The notes under the pieces were generated by a model. That model saw only the letters and a program-made list of their open reading frames with translations. It was not told the origin of the DNA and did not search any database. Shown piece after piece: positions 35,374 through 44,885 of a stretch of 64,000 bases of DNA. Within the stretch, counting starts at the first letter, position 1, and each line of letters begins with the position of its first letter. Position numbers and translations under genes: made by a program. The stretch comes from Methylotenera oryzisoli (GTDB lineage: Bacteria > Pseudomonadota > Gammaproteobacteria > Burkholderiales > Methylophilaceae). Where the stretch lies: assembly GCF_004661485.1 (NCBI RefSeq), contig NZ_PQVH01000010.1, positions 54,681 to 118,680 of the forward strand, written 5' to 3'.

Positions 35374-37248
35374 TTACCTTTCGCTCTCAGCATCTAATGT
35401 ATTTTCCAGTTGCTGTGAAGGAAGATACTGCTTGTAGGCAGAAAGCTCATCGCTTTCTAAACTCGCGCTAATAATCACTGTAGGTCGTAGGAAAATAACC
35501 AGCTCAGTTTTACGATTTGCGTCATTTTGTCCAGTAAATACTTTTCCTACACCAGGCACTTTTGACAAGCCTGGCACTTTATCGGTGTTCGTCAGCACAT
35601 CGTCCTGCATTAAACCTCCAAGTACAGCTGTATTCCCGCTTAAAATCTGTAACATCGACTCCATTTCGCGCACTTGAATTTCAGGCACTAAACTTTCAAC
35701 TGTTAAATTAGGATTGGGGTCTTTTTTGAACCCCAGCACCCTCGAAACCGTTGGTCGTATATTGATATTCACGTTACTCAAATCATTGATTTGCGGGGTA
35801 ACACTCATCACAACGCCAACAGGCACTGTATTCGGTGTAGTTGTCACGGTAGACAATATACCTCCGCCTACAGAGCCCTGTGATTGCTGTGACTGCACTG
35901 TAAAATACACCAAATTATCTACAACTTTTAGCACTGCAGTTTGGTTATTAAGCACCATCAACTTAGGGCTGGACAGCACTTTAGTTGAGCCAAACTGCTC
36001 AAGTAAATTAATAGATGCCGCAATATTACCTATTTTGCTTACCGGGTTAAGGTATCCAGCCACAAACCCAGCATTAGTAGCCGTGCCAAATGCATTCGCG
36101 GTAGTAGTGAAAGTGTTCCCTGTTGCATTAATACTGTTAGTTTGCGCACCTAACTGCTGCCTAAACTGAAAACCACTATTAGTCGCGCTATTATTTAATC
36201 GGCTCCAATCAATCCCTGCCTGAAAGCTATCACTAAGCCTCACTTCAACAATGGTCGCTTCAATTAACACCTGACGTTTAGCACTCGCGAGCACTTTATC
36301 CAAAAACTCCTGAACTCGCTCATGCTGCTTGTTTGTGCCACGAACACTGATTACGCCAGCCTCACGATTAGAAATCACATTGGCTGCAAACAAGGTTTTG
36401 TATTCAGTAAAGGCCTTCTGGGTATCTGCTCTTAGGTTAGGCTCAGCTTTTTGTGCATTCCCAGCAACACCTGCGGATCCCTCTTTAGCGCTTTGAGTAT
36501 CTGCGCTAGCTGACTGTTTATCTGCCTCTAATCTGCCAATAATGATTTCTTTATCGCTCTCGGCTAACAATGCTGTGATATTTTTTTCCAAGGTGTCCCA
36601 AAAACGGTTATTGGACTCACTTCTAACCATGGTACGAGAACTATTATTCGCACCCGTACCTGACGTGTTACTTGTTGTGCCACCGCTAGCACTAGAACTC
36701 TGGCCAGTGCTAGAAATTTGACCATCCACACCGATAAAACCAACCGCATCTCGTGACATGTTCACATAGTCAACCTTATACGTCCTCAACACTGGTTGGT
36801 CTGGCGTTATTGTCAGCACCTTACCCTTAACGTTATAAGTTAAATCCACCTGTTTAGATAAGCGCTCCAAAATCGCCGGCAAGGTTTGGTCTACGGCATT
36901 TAAAGTCACTCGTCCTTGAATGGCAGGGTGGATATCAATATTGAGCTTGCTGTCTCTGGCTATTGCAAACAGCACTTCTTTCACGGGAGTGTCGTAAACA
37001 ACAATACTGTAAACAGGCTCTTTTGCTTTAGGTGTAGGTGGCGGCAAATACTGACTGTTAGTGACCGGCTTAGGAATAGCAGCAGATGCTGCAGGCGTTG
37101 CTGGTTTTGAGGTCAGGGATGGGGAGGATGTATTTTGGCCATCAATATGTCCTGTTGATGGCTTCACTTTGGATTGATGTGAGCACGCCGACATCCCCAA
37201 AACCAAGGTCATGCATAGCAGTGTTGATACTGTTTTATTCTTTATCAC
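35374..37248 (-). CDS. mshL: Secretin, MshL/PilQ/GspD family, lipoprotein
   Basis: About 624 residues. The chosen GTG at 37248 has AGGGG just upstream and gives a clean lipoprotein signal, MIKNKTVSTLLCMTLVLGMSACS, with a lipobox before Cys (shown in part: VLGMSAC). The open frame extends to TTG at 37335, with an ATG at 37299 as an alternative. A secretin N-terminal domain (about 90-150: VLFAIARDSKLNIDIHPAI) precedes an extra Ser/Gly/Asn-rich segment. The C-terminal secretin barrel has VLSSPKLMVLNNQTAVL, TPQI and VPGLSKVPGVGKVF. It forms the outer-membrane channel of the pilus machine. Confidence 0.93.
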   Translation of the reverse strand: MIKNKTVSTLLCMTLVLGMSACSHQSKVKPSTGHIDGQNTSSPSLTSKPATPAASAAIPKPVTNSQYLPPPTPKAKEPVYSIVVYDTPVKEVLFAIARDSKLNIDIHPAIQGRVTLNAVDQTLPAILERLSKQVDLTYNVKGKVLTITPDQPVLRTYKVDYVNMSRDAVGFIGVDGQISSTGQSSSASGGTTSNTSGTGANNSSRTMVRSESNNRFWDTLEKNITALLAESDKEIIIGRLEADKQSASADTQSAKEGSAGVAGNAQKAEPNLRADTQKAFTEYKTLFAANVISNREAGVISVRGTNKQHERVQEFLDKVLASAKRQVLIEATIVEVRLSDSFQAGIDWSRLNNSATNSGFQFRQQLGAQTNSINATGNTFTTTANAFGTATNAGFVAGYLNPVSKIGNIAASINLLEQFGSTKVLSSPKLMVLNNQTAVLKVVDNLVYFTVQSQQSQGSVGGGILSTVTTTPNTVPVGVVMSVTPQINDLSNVNINIRPTVSRVLGFKKDPNPNLTVESLVPEIQVREMESMLQILSGNTAVLGGLMQDDVLTNTDKVPGLSKVPGVGKVFTGQNDANRKTELVIFLRPTVIISASLESDELSAYKQYLPSQQLENTLDAESER

Positions 37249-37503
37249 GGCTTGGTTACCCCTACATTCTGTAACTTTATCTGTACACTTTTTAATCATT
37301 TTCCATGATACCGCAAAAAATGCAAGAAAATACAAATAGCAACAACAAGTTACAGGAGTAAATCAAGGTTATTAATGAGGTGGAACACCAAACTTCACAG
37401 CGAACTCATGCGTAATTAAATTCTATGCCCGCGCAGCATCGCCAATCTAAACACGCACAATCATTAAAAACAGATAAATATCACGACATATCCACTACAA
37501 AAT

Positions 37504-39012
37504 TTAATTAAGCGGCACGATATCTTTATTAATTCCAGCCAAGGTTCTTAAATAAGGCCGGTTGTTTTTAATAGATGGGGGCAAGCTTTTGAGTGCATCC
37601 AGTGCATCAGCCCGCTGCGCGTAAGCGCCATACAACACTACGGTATATAAGCCATCAGCTTTGCGCATACGGTAAAGATAAATATTATCCACCTCCACTT
37701 GCCGACTTAAACTCTCAAGCTCTGCAACCAGTTGCACATCTTCAACCTTCTCATCTGTCGACACTGCATTGGGCACCGATTTAATTTGCAGCAATACGGT
37801 TTCTGGCTTTGCACTCTTTAATAGTTTACTCATCGCATCCAAACGCTGACGCACCAACCCTTCTGCGCCTTCTAGAGTAGGCTTATCAACAGCCACAGCG
37901 ACATCTTTCAATGTCACGGGTACATTAGCATTAGTCAGTGCAGAAAAGTCATTGACCTTCACTTGCGTATTTGTCACGGCAACAGCGGATTGTTTAGCTG
38001 CATGAGGCAGGCTAGAGTTGACGGTGGCAGGGGCAACCTTCACCGACTGGATTGGTTTCGCCGTCACTTTTGCAGCACTTTGCTGAACAGATGGGCGCTG
38101 CCACATCATCGCCGCGACTAGCATCCCACTTAAAATCACTAGTAAACACAGGAACCACACCGCAATTTGTTTATAACTGCTAAACTTTTGTCCATACAAA
38201 CTTTCAGCAAACTCACTATCTTGGATAGCTGCTTTTACATGCTTAGGCGTTACTTGATAGACATTGTCAGCAAATGCCGCCAACAAAGCTTTATCGGCCA
38301 GGATATTCACACGTCTCACCAAGCCCTGCGCTGCATGAGACAACTTTTTAATTGACGCTTCGGTAAACAAATGGGGGCCATGATAGCCCGCTGCGCGCAA
38401 TCTAAAAATCAGATATTCACCAACATCCTTCGTGTGTAAGGGGCCTAAATTAAAACGATGCGTGATGCGCTCTCGCAACTGGCGAATTTGCTCTTGGTTT
38501 AAATTCTCATCCAACTCGGGCTGTCCAAACAGCACAATCTGCAACAGTTTGTCTTGCTTGGTTTCCAGATTGGAAAGCAGGCGAATTTCCTCCAGCGTTG
38601 CCAGCGGCATGCCTTGCGCCTCCTCAACAAAAATCACGACTTGGCGGCCTTCTGCGTGCCGATTTAGCAAATGCGCCTGCAAAGCCTGCATCACCGTCAA
38701 TCGATCCGCATCTTTAGGCAAATCTAACTGCAGCTCAAAAGCAATCGCATGCAACACATCTTCAGGCGCTACGCTGGGGTTTGCAAGATAAATACTCTCG
38801 ATTCTTTCGGGGAGTATAGTTTGCAACATTCTGCACAGCATGGTTTTGCCACTACCCACCTCACCAACTACTTTGACAATACCCTCGCCGTTACCAATGG
38901 CATACACTAAGGCATCAAGGACTGCGCCGCGATTACCACCAGAAAAGAAAAAGTCTGTATTGGGGGTAATCTTAAACGGGGGTTGCTGCAAACCAAAGTG
39001 TGGATAATACAA
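37504..39012 (-). CDS. mshM: ExeA/MshM-type AAA+ ATPase with periplasmic C-terminus
   Basis: A 502-residue protein with a TTG start preceded by AGGAAA. MYYPHFGLQQPPFKITPNTDFFF is the standard ExeA N-terminus (first part MYYPHFGLQQPPFKI). The ATPase domain (about 40-270) has Walker A VGEVGSGKTMLCR and Walker B VVIFVEEAQ. One helix (about 283-303) leads to a periplasmic part with an Ala/Val-rich linker and a SPOR-like end (about 425-500: YTVVLYGAYAQRADALDALKSL). ExeA-type proteins help the secretin assemble through the peptidoglycan. It lies between the regulator and the secretin genes. Confidence 0.88.
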   Translation of the reverse strand: MYYPHFGLQQPPFKITPNTDFFFSGGNRGAVLDALVYAIGNGEGIVKVVGEVGSGKTMLCRMLQTILPERIESIYLANPSVAPEDVLHAIAFELQLDLPKDADRLTVMQALQAHLLNRHAEGRQVVIFVEEAQGMPLATLEEIRLLSNLETKQDKLLQIVLFGQPELDENLNQEQIRQLRERITHRFNLGPLHTKDVGEYLIFRLRAAGYHGPHLFTEASIKKLSHAAQGLVRRVNILADKALLAAFADNVYQVTPKHVKAAIQDSEFAESLYGQKFSSYKQIAVWFLCLLVILSGMLVAAMMWQRPSVQQSAAKVTAKPIQSVKVAPATVNSSLPHAAKQSAVAVTNTQVKVNDFSALTNANVPVTLKDVAVAVDKPTLEGAEGLVRQRLDAMSKLLKSAKPETVLLQIKSVPNAVSTDEKVEDVQLVAELESLSRQVEVDNIYLYRMRKADGLYTVVLYGAYAQRADALDALKSLPPSIKNNRPYLRTLAGINKDIVPLN

Positions 39013-39030
39013 GTGATTTCCTAGTGACGA

Positions 39031-40452
39031 TTAGTCTTCTTGTGTGTTCATACGGCTATACAGCGTTGTTCGATTCACATTTAACAATTTAGCTGCCTGA
39101 CTTAAATTACCATGCGTCATTTTCATTGCTGCGTCGATATAAGCACGCTCCCAAGACTTAAGCACAGCATCTAAACTCACATTCACTTGGCGCTGCAAAT
39201 GTTTTTGCGCTTGCGCGGTCATGCTCGCATCATCGTTAAAATTAAAGGCGTCTGCACTCGATGCCGGCTCACTTAAGTCAAACTCAGCAAGCAACTCATT
39301 TTCTTTAACGGTCTTGCCAGAATATTTGGCAATTAACCGTATCACGATATTTCTTAGCTCGCGGACATTGCCTGGGAAGTCATAATCCAGCCAACGTACT
39401 TCTGCTTTTGCATCTAGCCTAAAAGGTGCCTTATCAATTTGCTTGGTATAAAACTCAATAAAATGATCACGCAACAGATGCTTATCATCTGCCAACTCGC
39501 GTAACGGTGGCACATGTACCGTAAATACACTTAAACGGTGATATAAGTCGGACCTGAACTTACCAGCACGCACCTCGGCTCTTAAATCGCGATTGGTTGC
39601 TGCAACAATCCGTGCTCGGCTTTTACGGGTTTGCGTTTCACCGATACGCTGATACTCGCCATTCTCCAACACACGTAACAGCTTGGCCTGCAACTCTAAA
39701 GGCAACTCACCAATTTCGTCTAAGAATAAAGTGCCCTCACCGGCATCCTCAAAGTAACCAGCGTGCGCAGTCACCGCGCCTGTAAATGCACCTTTTGCGT
39801 GGCCAAACAGGATAGATTCAGCCAGCAACGGGGAAACCGCAGCACAATTAACCGATAAATAAGGATAAAGTAAGCGCTGACTTGCAAAATGAAAGCTGCT
39901 CGCCACTAACTCTTTTCCACTACCAGATTCACCTTCAATCAAAACTGGGAAAGGAGAGTCCGCAAACTGCCGAATTTGCATACGTAACGCTTGGATAGGT
40001 AAGCTATTGCCAAGCAAGCCACCATGCTCTTGCTCCACCCGCATCTCGTTAAGCTCAACATCCTGCACTTTGAGCGCATTCAACAACATGTCTTTAAGCT
40101 TTTCTACATCACAAGGCTTGGCAATAAAATCCACAGCCCCCAATGCAAGCGCATGCTTCACGTTCACATCATCACTCTGACCTGAAAGTACATGAATTTT
40201 AATCGTTGGCGAGTGTGTCAGCAGCGCGCTAATGACTTTGAAGCCCTCTTCGGGGGTGTGGGGCGTTGGCGGCAGGCCCAAGTCGACTAAAGCCAGAGCG
40301 GGAGGAGAATCTAACTGTTGCAGCAAACTTTTCAATTGCGTGTACGACTCTGCCACACACACTTCAAAATATTTACTCAACACAAAATGTAAGGTATCAG
40401 TGATTAGCGGGTCATCATCAATAATCATCAATACAGGACGTAGTGCCGCCAT
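39031..40452 (-). CDS. Sigma-54-dependent response regulator, NtrC family
   Basis: A 473-residue three-domain regulator. The receiver (about 6-125) has the acidic pair DDD, phospho-acceptor Asp in LALVDLGLP and Lys in FIAKPCD. The AAA+ domain (about 145-385) has GESGSGKELVA and the sigma-54 contact motif GAFTGA. The Fis-type helix-turn-helix is at the C-terminus (GNLSQAAKLLNVNRTTLYSR). The frame extends to TTG at 40458; ATG at 40452 with AGGG upstream is preferred. It resembles PrsR-type regulators of exopolysaccharide loci. It sits 18 bp before the MshM gene and may control the cluster. No cognate histidine kinase is in the window. Confidence 0.93.
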   Translation of the reverse strand: MAALRPVLMIIDDDPLITDTLHFVLSKYFEVCVAESYTQLKSLLQQLDSPPALALVDLGLPPTPHTPEEGFKVISALLTHSPTIKIHVLSGQSDDVNVKHALALGAVDFIAKPCDVEKLKDMLLNALKVQDVELNEMRVEQEHGGLLGNSLPIQALRMQIRQFADSPFPVLIEGESGSGKELVASSFHFASQRLLYPYLSVNCAAVSPLLAESILFGHAKGAFTGAVTAHAGYFEDAGEGTLFLDEIGELPLELQAKLLRVLENGEYQRIGETQTRKSRARIVAATNRDLRAEVRAGKFRSDLYHRLSVFTVHVPPLRELADDKHLLRDHFIEFYTKQIDKAPFRLDAKAEVRWLDYDFPGNVRELRNIVIRLIAKYSGKTVKENELLAEFDLSEPASSADAFNFNDDASMTAQAQKHLQRQVNVSLDAVLKSWERAYIDAAMKMTHGNLSQAAKLLNVNRTTLYSRMNTQED

Positions 40453-40993
40453 TAACAAACCCTTTTTTTAAATTAGATAATAACTATAACCAACGCCACT
40501 ATAGCCTGATTAGTTTGATGTATCAATACTTTCGCCACCCATGCAGTATGATGAAAACCGAGATAAAAACCATAATTAAACACCTAGCCAATTCAGCAGT
40601 AAAACGGCCAAAAAACCCTAGTGTTTTTGACGCGCCACCAATAGCGACTCACAAGCTGTACTTTGCAATGACTCTACAGCCATCACAGGTAGATTATCAC
40701 CCCAAAATTGACTGAAAAGTGTAGGCAATGTGCTTCTAGATAAGCTAAGGCCTCAATACCACCGGCTTTGTGGGCTTTTGATTTACCTCTTCACACTTAC
40801 TTGGGAAACAAAAGACTGAGGCACACTTCCCAACAACACTCAAACCATCATGCGCAACACCCTGCATGATGCACGCAACGAACAGCGCAATAGCCATATA
40901 TCTTAACCAGGGCAAAGATACCCTCTTGACTATGCAATTGATACTAATTTAACGCTAGTGATACCCATGCAGCATCAGCGCCTTGATATCTGT
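40453..40993. other. Intergenic stretch with no clear gene
   Basis: About 540 bp between the regulator start (-) and the receptor terminator. Short frames exist but none has both a ribosome-binding site and protein-like composition. It should hold the regulator promoter. No repeat, tRNA or strong hairpin was found apart from the terminator that follows. Confidence 0.5.
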
Positions 40994-41026
40994 TCAAAAA
41001 AAAGCCCTGCTATCATGCAGGGCTTT
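40994..41026 (-). terminator. Intrinsic terminator downstream of the TonB receptor
   Basis: A 10-bp perfect stem AAAGCCCTGC / GCAGGGCTTT with a 6-nt loop; on the - strand it is followed by a run of Ts. It lies about 145 nt after the receptor stop codon, so the transcript has an unusually long 3' UTR. Confidence 0.85.
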
Positions 41027-41169
41027 AAAACAGAGAGTTAGCCAACAAAGCACCAACCCACACCAACAAAAGTCACAGCTTCAAGCTCACACTAAGTAAT
41101 ACATAGTGATTACGAACTCTAAGTGCGGCTTGAGCAATGACACATCATTATTACTTATCTACCTAGGCA

Positions 41170-43626
41170 CTAATCTGCTGACGGTGCGTACGCTGACTTC
41201 TTGCCACCAAACTCATAACGCACACCGATCCATGCAGAGCGTGGTGCACCCGGTGCTAAGAATGTTTCACCCACGGTCATAGAGCGGCGGTTATTTGAAC
41301 CACCGATCATGTAGTTACCGCTTGCTGGGCTGAACGGACTTGCGCCGAGTTGCCCAGCCGTTGCGTACTCTTTGTCCAACACATTATTCACACGTGCAAA
41401 CAGGTTCCATTCATTATTAATCTGGAATGCTGCCGATAGATTAATCGTACTATAACCAGCAATTTTGCCGCCACCAAGGAAAGTGCCGCCTGATTCATGC
41501 TTGTTATTCTCATTACCACGTGCATAAGAGCCAGCAATTGCAAGCAGATCACCGCCAACGCTAAACCTGTCGGTTACACGGTAATTAGAATAGAACTTGA
41601 ACACATTTCTTGGCACCAATGGGATGCGGTTACCTTTTTTAACATTGACATTACCATCATCCGCCGACGAGTTAGCTTCAGCCATAAAAGTTTCGTTACT
41701 TTGATAGGTAGCATCCAAGAAAGTATAGTTTGCGCCAAACCCTAAATTACCAACTACCGCATTTAGGCCACCCTCAACCCCACGACGGCGCGTTTCGCCA
41801 AAGTTCTTAAAGTAACCTTCACCAGAAGTTGGGCTGCTAATGAACTGGATATCATCGTAGTTGGTTGCAGTAAACACGCCTGCATTCCAAGATACGGCAC
41901 TATTCAGCTTACCACGTAAACCAGCTTCCCATGTTTTAGTCACAACCTGATCGAGCGGCGGGTCACCGGCCATGGCATTAGGTAAACGGCAACCATTGTC
42001 AGGATTAGCACAGCCAAGCTCAATACTGGTTGGCGCACGGCTGCCCTCATTGTAGCCAGCATAAGCATTCAAGGCACCGCTTACTGCATAAGTTAAACCT
42101 AGTGCTGGATTAACGCGACTAAAGGTATGATTGCCACTTAGTGAGTCATCAGCATCTCGGTAAATATCACCATCCAAACGGTCGCTATTTTTCACGCGGA
42201 TATGGTTATAGCGTGCAGCAGCAGTCACATGTAGCTTATCAGTAACAGCTAGAGTGTCTGTCGCAAAAACACTCCAAGTGTAATTCTTACCGCGTAAATT
42301 AACGCGTGCATCATCCAACTCATTATCCGCATTAAAGTCCATGCCGTTAGTTGGGTCAAGGAAGAAACCTGTGCCGCGAATACCGCGATCACTAGTCACA
42401 CTACCATATTCAGAAGATGCCTTATAAGTGCTACGGCTAAAATCGAAACCACTGCCAATACTATAGCTGTTAGCGCGTCCCCAAAGCTGATTACTTACGT
42501 TTACCTGGCCAAAAATCCCCATATTTTCTTGGTTAACTTCGCTACGGTTAATTAAGCCAGTACATTTTTCTAAAGGCTCACCGCCCACGCTCGCAAGTTG
42601 CGCAGGGCAAGCAGAGACAAAGCCAGCAGTCAAAATGTTTTGTCCCTGACCACCCACCTCTTCTGGCAACGCACCATCATTCAGGTCACCGTTATAGCTA
42701 CGGGTCTTAATCTTACGGTAATAGGTGTTACCAGTTAGTGATACATTATCAGTAAAGTAATGTGCCAATTGCAGGTTTAAAAAGTTGGATTTATTTTGTG
42801 TATTATCAGGCCATGTAAATACACTGTCGTAATTACGGCGCAGCATACTTTGCGGAGTCATGCCATTCCCATTCAGATCGGTATCTGCCCAAGCGTAAGT
42901 CAGGTTTAGATCTGTTTTTTCGCCATGCCAGCCCAATTTACCGAATAACTGCTTAGAGTTAGATTCAGAATGATCACGCCAGCCGTTTTCATCAAAGAAA
43001 GTACCGGCAACAAAGTAATCAATATTATCAGCTACTCCGCCATACTCCATATTGGTAACATTACGACCCCAACTACCAAACAAGGTCTGCAGCGCGCCAC
43101 CTGGGTTATCACGGCCGTTTTTAGTTTGTATCGACAATGCACCACCCAGCGTATTCAATCCAAACATCGGGTTTGAGCCCGGCATCAACTGCATGCCTTT
43201 GATCGCATTTTTAGGAATCAAATCCCAGCTAACCACATCACCAAATGGCTGGTTCATACGCACACCATCCATATAAATAGAAAGACCTTGTGGTGTTCCC
43301 AATAAAGGTGATGCAGTAAATCCACGATAATTGACGTCTGGCTGCAATGGGTTATTCTGAACTTCGTTCACATAAACACTACCCATATGGCGCTTCATAT
43401 ACTCACTGATATCCAAAGATTGGGTACGATCCAAATCTTCAGCATCTACTGTTTGCACATTGGAAGGAATTTGACTGACTGGCACACCGACAGATGGTAG
43501 CGGTGTTGTACTCACCACCTCAACCTTGTCAATTGTAATCTTTTCCCCAGCTTGCACCGCCTGCGGTACCGAATAGGCGGCTAATATGGCCAGCAAGATC
43601 AGCTTTGGTTTCATTGTGTTTTGCAT
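41170..43626 (-). CDS. TonB-dependent outer-membrane receptor, FecA/COG4772-like
   Basis: A receptor of about 818 residues. ATG at 43626 follows GGGAG and gives a clean signal peptide (ending AVQA-GEK); the open frame extends to 43695 but that adds an implausible leader. The plug (about 35-155) has the conserved RGFTASPLLGTPQGLSIYMDG and GSNPMFGLNTLGGALSI segments (first parts RGFTASPLLGTPQG and GSNPMFGLNTLGG). The barrel ends VRYEFGGKKSAYAPSAD, past the final aromatic. No FecR/FecI pair, riboswitch or transporter is adjacent, so the substrate is unknown; iron complexes or another metal chelate are possible. Confidence 0.9.
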   Translation of the reverse strand: MQNTMKPKLILLAILAAYSVPQAVQAGEKITIDKVEVVSTTPLPSVGVPVSQIPSNVQTVDAEDLDRTQSLDISEYMKRHMGSVYVNEVQNNPLQPDVNYRGFTASPLLGTPQGLSIYMDGVRMNQPFGDVVSWDLIPKNAIKGMQLMPGSNPMFGLNTLGGALSIQTKNGRDNPGGALQTLFGSWGRNVTNMEYGGVADNIDYFVAGTFFDENGWRDHSESNSKQLFGKLGWHGEKTDLNLTYAWADTDLNGNGMTPQSMLRRNYDSVFTWPDNTQNKSNFLNLQLAHYFTDNVSLTGNTYYRKIKTRSYNGDLNDGALPEEVGGQGQNILTAGFVSACPAQLASVGGEPLEKCTGLINRSEVNQENMGIFGQVNVSNQLWGRANSYSIGSGFDFSRSTYKASSEYGSVTSDRGIRGTGFFLDPTNGMDFNADNELDDARVNLRGKNYTWSVFATDTLAVTDKLHVTAAARYNHIRVKNSDRLDGDIYRDADDSLSGNHTFSRVNPALGLTYAVSGALNAYAGYNEGSRAPTSIELGCANPDNGCRLPNAMAGDPPLDQVVTKTWEAGLRGKLNSAVSWNAGVFTATNYDDIQFISSPTSGEGYFKNFGETRRRGVEGGLNAVVGNLGFGANYTFLDATYQSNETFMAEANSSADDGNVNVKKGNRIPLVPRNVFKFYSNYRVTDRFSVGGDLLAIAGSYARGNENNKHESGGTFLGGGKIAGYSTINLSAAFQINNEWNLFARVNNVLDKEYATAGQLGASPFSPASGNYMIGGSNNRRSMTVGETFLAPGAPRSAWIGVRYEFGGKKSAYAPSAD

Positions 43627-44049
43627 ACATCTCCCTGTCGTTATTTTAAATACGGGGATCTTGTACGCAAAAGACATACCAACATTAAGCATCAATAATA
43701 ATCAAACTAAATCATGGAGTTAAGCATTAAAACACCAAAAACATACATGAAGGCACCAGAAAGCTGGCTTTAATCAACCACCAAAATGGCTAAAAGCAAC
43801 CACAAACCAATACGTGCAGGGCTAGCATTAGTACAGCAATTGATGGGCATAATTGCCCTTGACATCAATCATGCACCGCATGGAGAGATCTCTGCAAGAA
43901 GTCTATTTATGACTACAGAGAGAAGCATCTTGACCTAGTATCAACAAAACCGTTTAGATGTGCAGTGAATTGTACTTTATGCACATCGGCAAGACCGAGC
44001 ACAAATAAAACAGTGAGTGCTTATGTGAAGAATTGCACTGAAATTGCCA
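43627..44049. other. Intergenic region upstream of the TonB receptor
   Basis: About 420 bp between the receptor and the small His-rich gene. It must contain the receptor promoter on the - strand. I see no riboswitch motif, gene or long repeat in it. Confidence 0.45.
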
Positions 44050-44265
44050 CTAATGACAATGGTATGGCACAGACTTGTTGTGACAGCCGTACTTATCTAA
44101 GCCGCCGCCATGAGATGGCGCACCATGCGTCCCTTCTGCATCATGGGCATGACCACCAAAGAATGTTACGGGCTGCCTTGGATTTAGCATATCAGCATTA
44201 ACAACGCTCACGCCAATAACGATCAGAGCTAACATTGCTAAAGCCATCACTTTTGCCTTTTTCAT
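44050..44265 (-). CDS. Small secreted His/Cys-rich protein with GCH...YHCH motif
   Basis: A 71-residue protein starting with a GGGG ribosome-binding site before ATG. The signal peptide (about 1-25, ending VNA-D) exports it. The mature part of about 46 residues has many His residues (GGHAHDAEGTHGAPSHGGG) and ends GGLDKYGCHNKSVPYHCH. That ending resembles the GxDxxGCHxn...YHCH motif of small secreted metal- or nuclease-linked modules. Two Cys and about ten His suggest metal binding. It is upstream of the TonB receptor on the same strand, so metal acquisition is possible but unproven. Confidence 0.7.
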   Translation of the reverse strand: MKKAKVMALAMLALIVIGVSVVNADMLNPRQPVTFFGGHAHDAEGTHGAPSHGGGLDKYGCHNKSVPYHCH

Positions 44266-44388
44266 ACATTACCCCAAGCTTAGAGCGTGATTAATAGTTA
44301 AAGCATCGTGCGCCCTAAGCAGACTAAAGTCAAAAAGATTAGAGACCTAACTTAAGATCAGGCCACACTAATCACACTAACAGGCAAT

Positions 44389-44418
44389 AAAAAAGCCCCG
44401 CAGTTAGCGGGGCTTTTA
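44389..44418 (-). terminator. Terminator of the tRNA-Pro/Arg/His cluster
   Basis: AAAAGCCCCGC / GCGGGGCTTTT with a 5-nt loop; on the - strand the stem continues into Ts. It starts 6 nt after the tRNA-His 3' end, so it ends that tRNA transcript. Confidence 0.88.
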
Positions 44419-44423
44419 ATATA

Positions 44424-44500
44424 TGGGGTGGCTGATGGGGCTCGAACCCACGACAACAGGAATCACAATCCTGGACTCTACCAACTGAGCTACAGCCACC
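44424..44500 (-). tRNA. tRNA-His (anticodon GTG)
   Basis: 77 nt including the extra 5' G at position -1 required by HisRS and an encoded CCA. GTGGCTG pairs with CAGCCAC; the anticodon loop TTGTGAT shows GTG; the T loop is GGTTCGAGC. Third in the tRNA-Pro/Arg/His cluster. Confidence 0.97.
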
Positions 44501-44519
44501 ATAGAGACTTTTTAATACA

Positions 44520-44596
44520 TGGCCTGCCCGACAGGAATCGAACCTGTAACCCCCAGCTTAGAAGGCTGGTGCTCTATCCGGTTGAGCTACGGGCAG
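44520..44596 (-). tRNA. tRNA-Arg (anticodon TCT)
   Basis: 77 nt with encoded CCA. CTGCCCG pairs with CGGGCAG, the discriminator base is G, the anticodon loop CTTCTAA shows TCT (reads AGA/AGG) and the T arm contains GGTTCGATTCC. Second in the cluster, 19 nt before tRNA-His. Confidence 0.96.
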
Positions 44597-44705
44597 ATTT
44601 TGGTTACAAGGCTTTATATCATCTACAACATAAAGCACTGACTTTTCGGGCTGACTTTTAATTTGGGTGTTAAAAGTAAGACTTACTTCTAACACCCAAA
44701 AAGTT

Positions 44706-44782
44706 TGGTCGGCGTGGAGAGATTCGAACTCCCGACATCCTGCTCCCAAAGCAGGCGCGCTACCAGGCTACGCTACACGCCG
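44706..44782 (-). tRNA. tRNA-Pro (anticodon TGG)
   Basis: 77 nt with encoded CCA. CGGCGTG pairs with CACGCCG; the anticodon loop TTTGGGA shows TGG; the T loop is AGTTCGAAT. First in the cluster; about 110 nt separate it from tRNA-Arg. Confidence 0.97.
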
Positions 44783-44792
44783 AAGAGGCAGT

Positions 44793-44821
44793 AATATAAC
44801 CAAAACTAAGATTAAGGTCAA
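44793..44821 (-). promoter_or_regulatory. Sigma-70 promoter of the tRNA cluster
   Basis: On the - strand TTGACC (44821-44816) and TATATT (44798-44793) are separated by 17 bp. tRNA-Pro begins about 10 nt after the -10 box, so the precursor 5' leader is very short. Confidence 0.75.
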
Positions 44822-44885
44822 TCGCTATATGCTAAAATAGCGCTTTATTTTACAAATTAATTGAATTTTTAGATTCTGACACCCA

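Noticed and set aside
35714..36169. 151-codon + strand frame antisense to the secretin
   Set aside because: Shadow frame; no start signal and no family resemblance.
37249..37503. Possible sigma-54 promoter between the ExeA-like and secretin genes
   Set aside because: A TTGGCGATGCTGCG stretch looked similar, but the spacing between the GG and GC elements is wrong.
40443..40715. 90-codon + strand frame upstream of the response regulator
   Set aside because: Overlaps the divergent regulator start, has no ribosome-binding site and reads as non-protein-like.
43965..44201. 78-codon + strand frame over the His-rich gene
   Set aside because: Antisense to the better-supported secreted His-rich protein, which has a signal peptide and ribosome-binding site.
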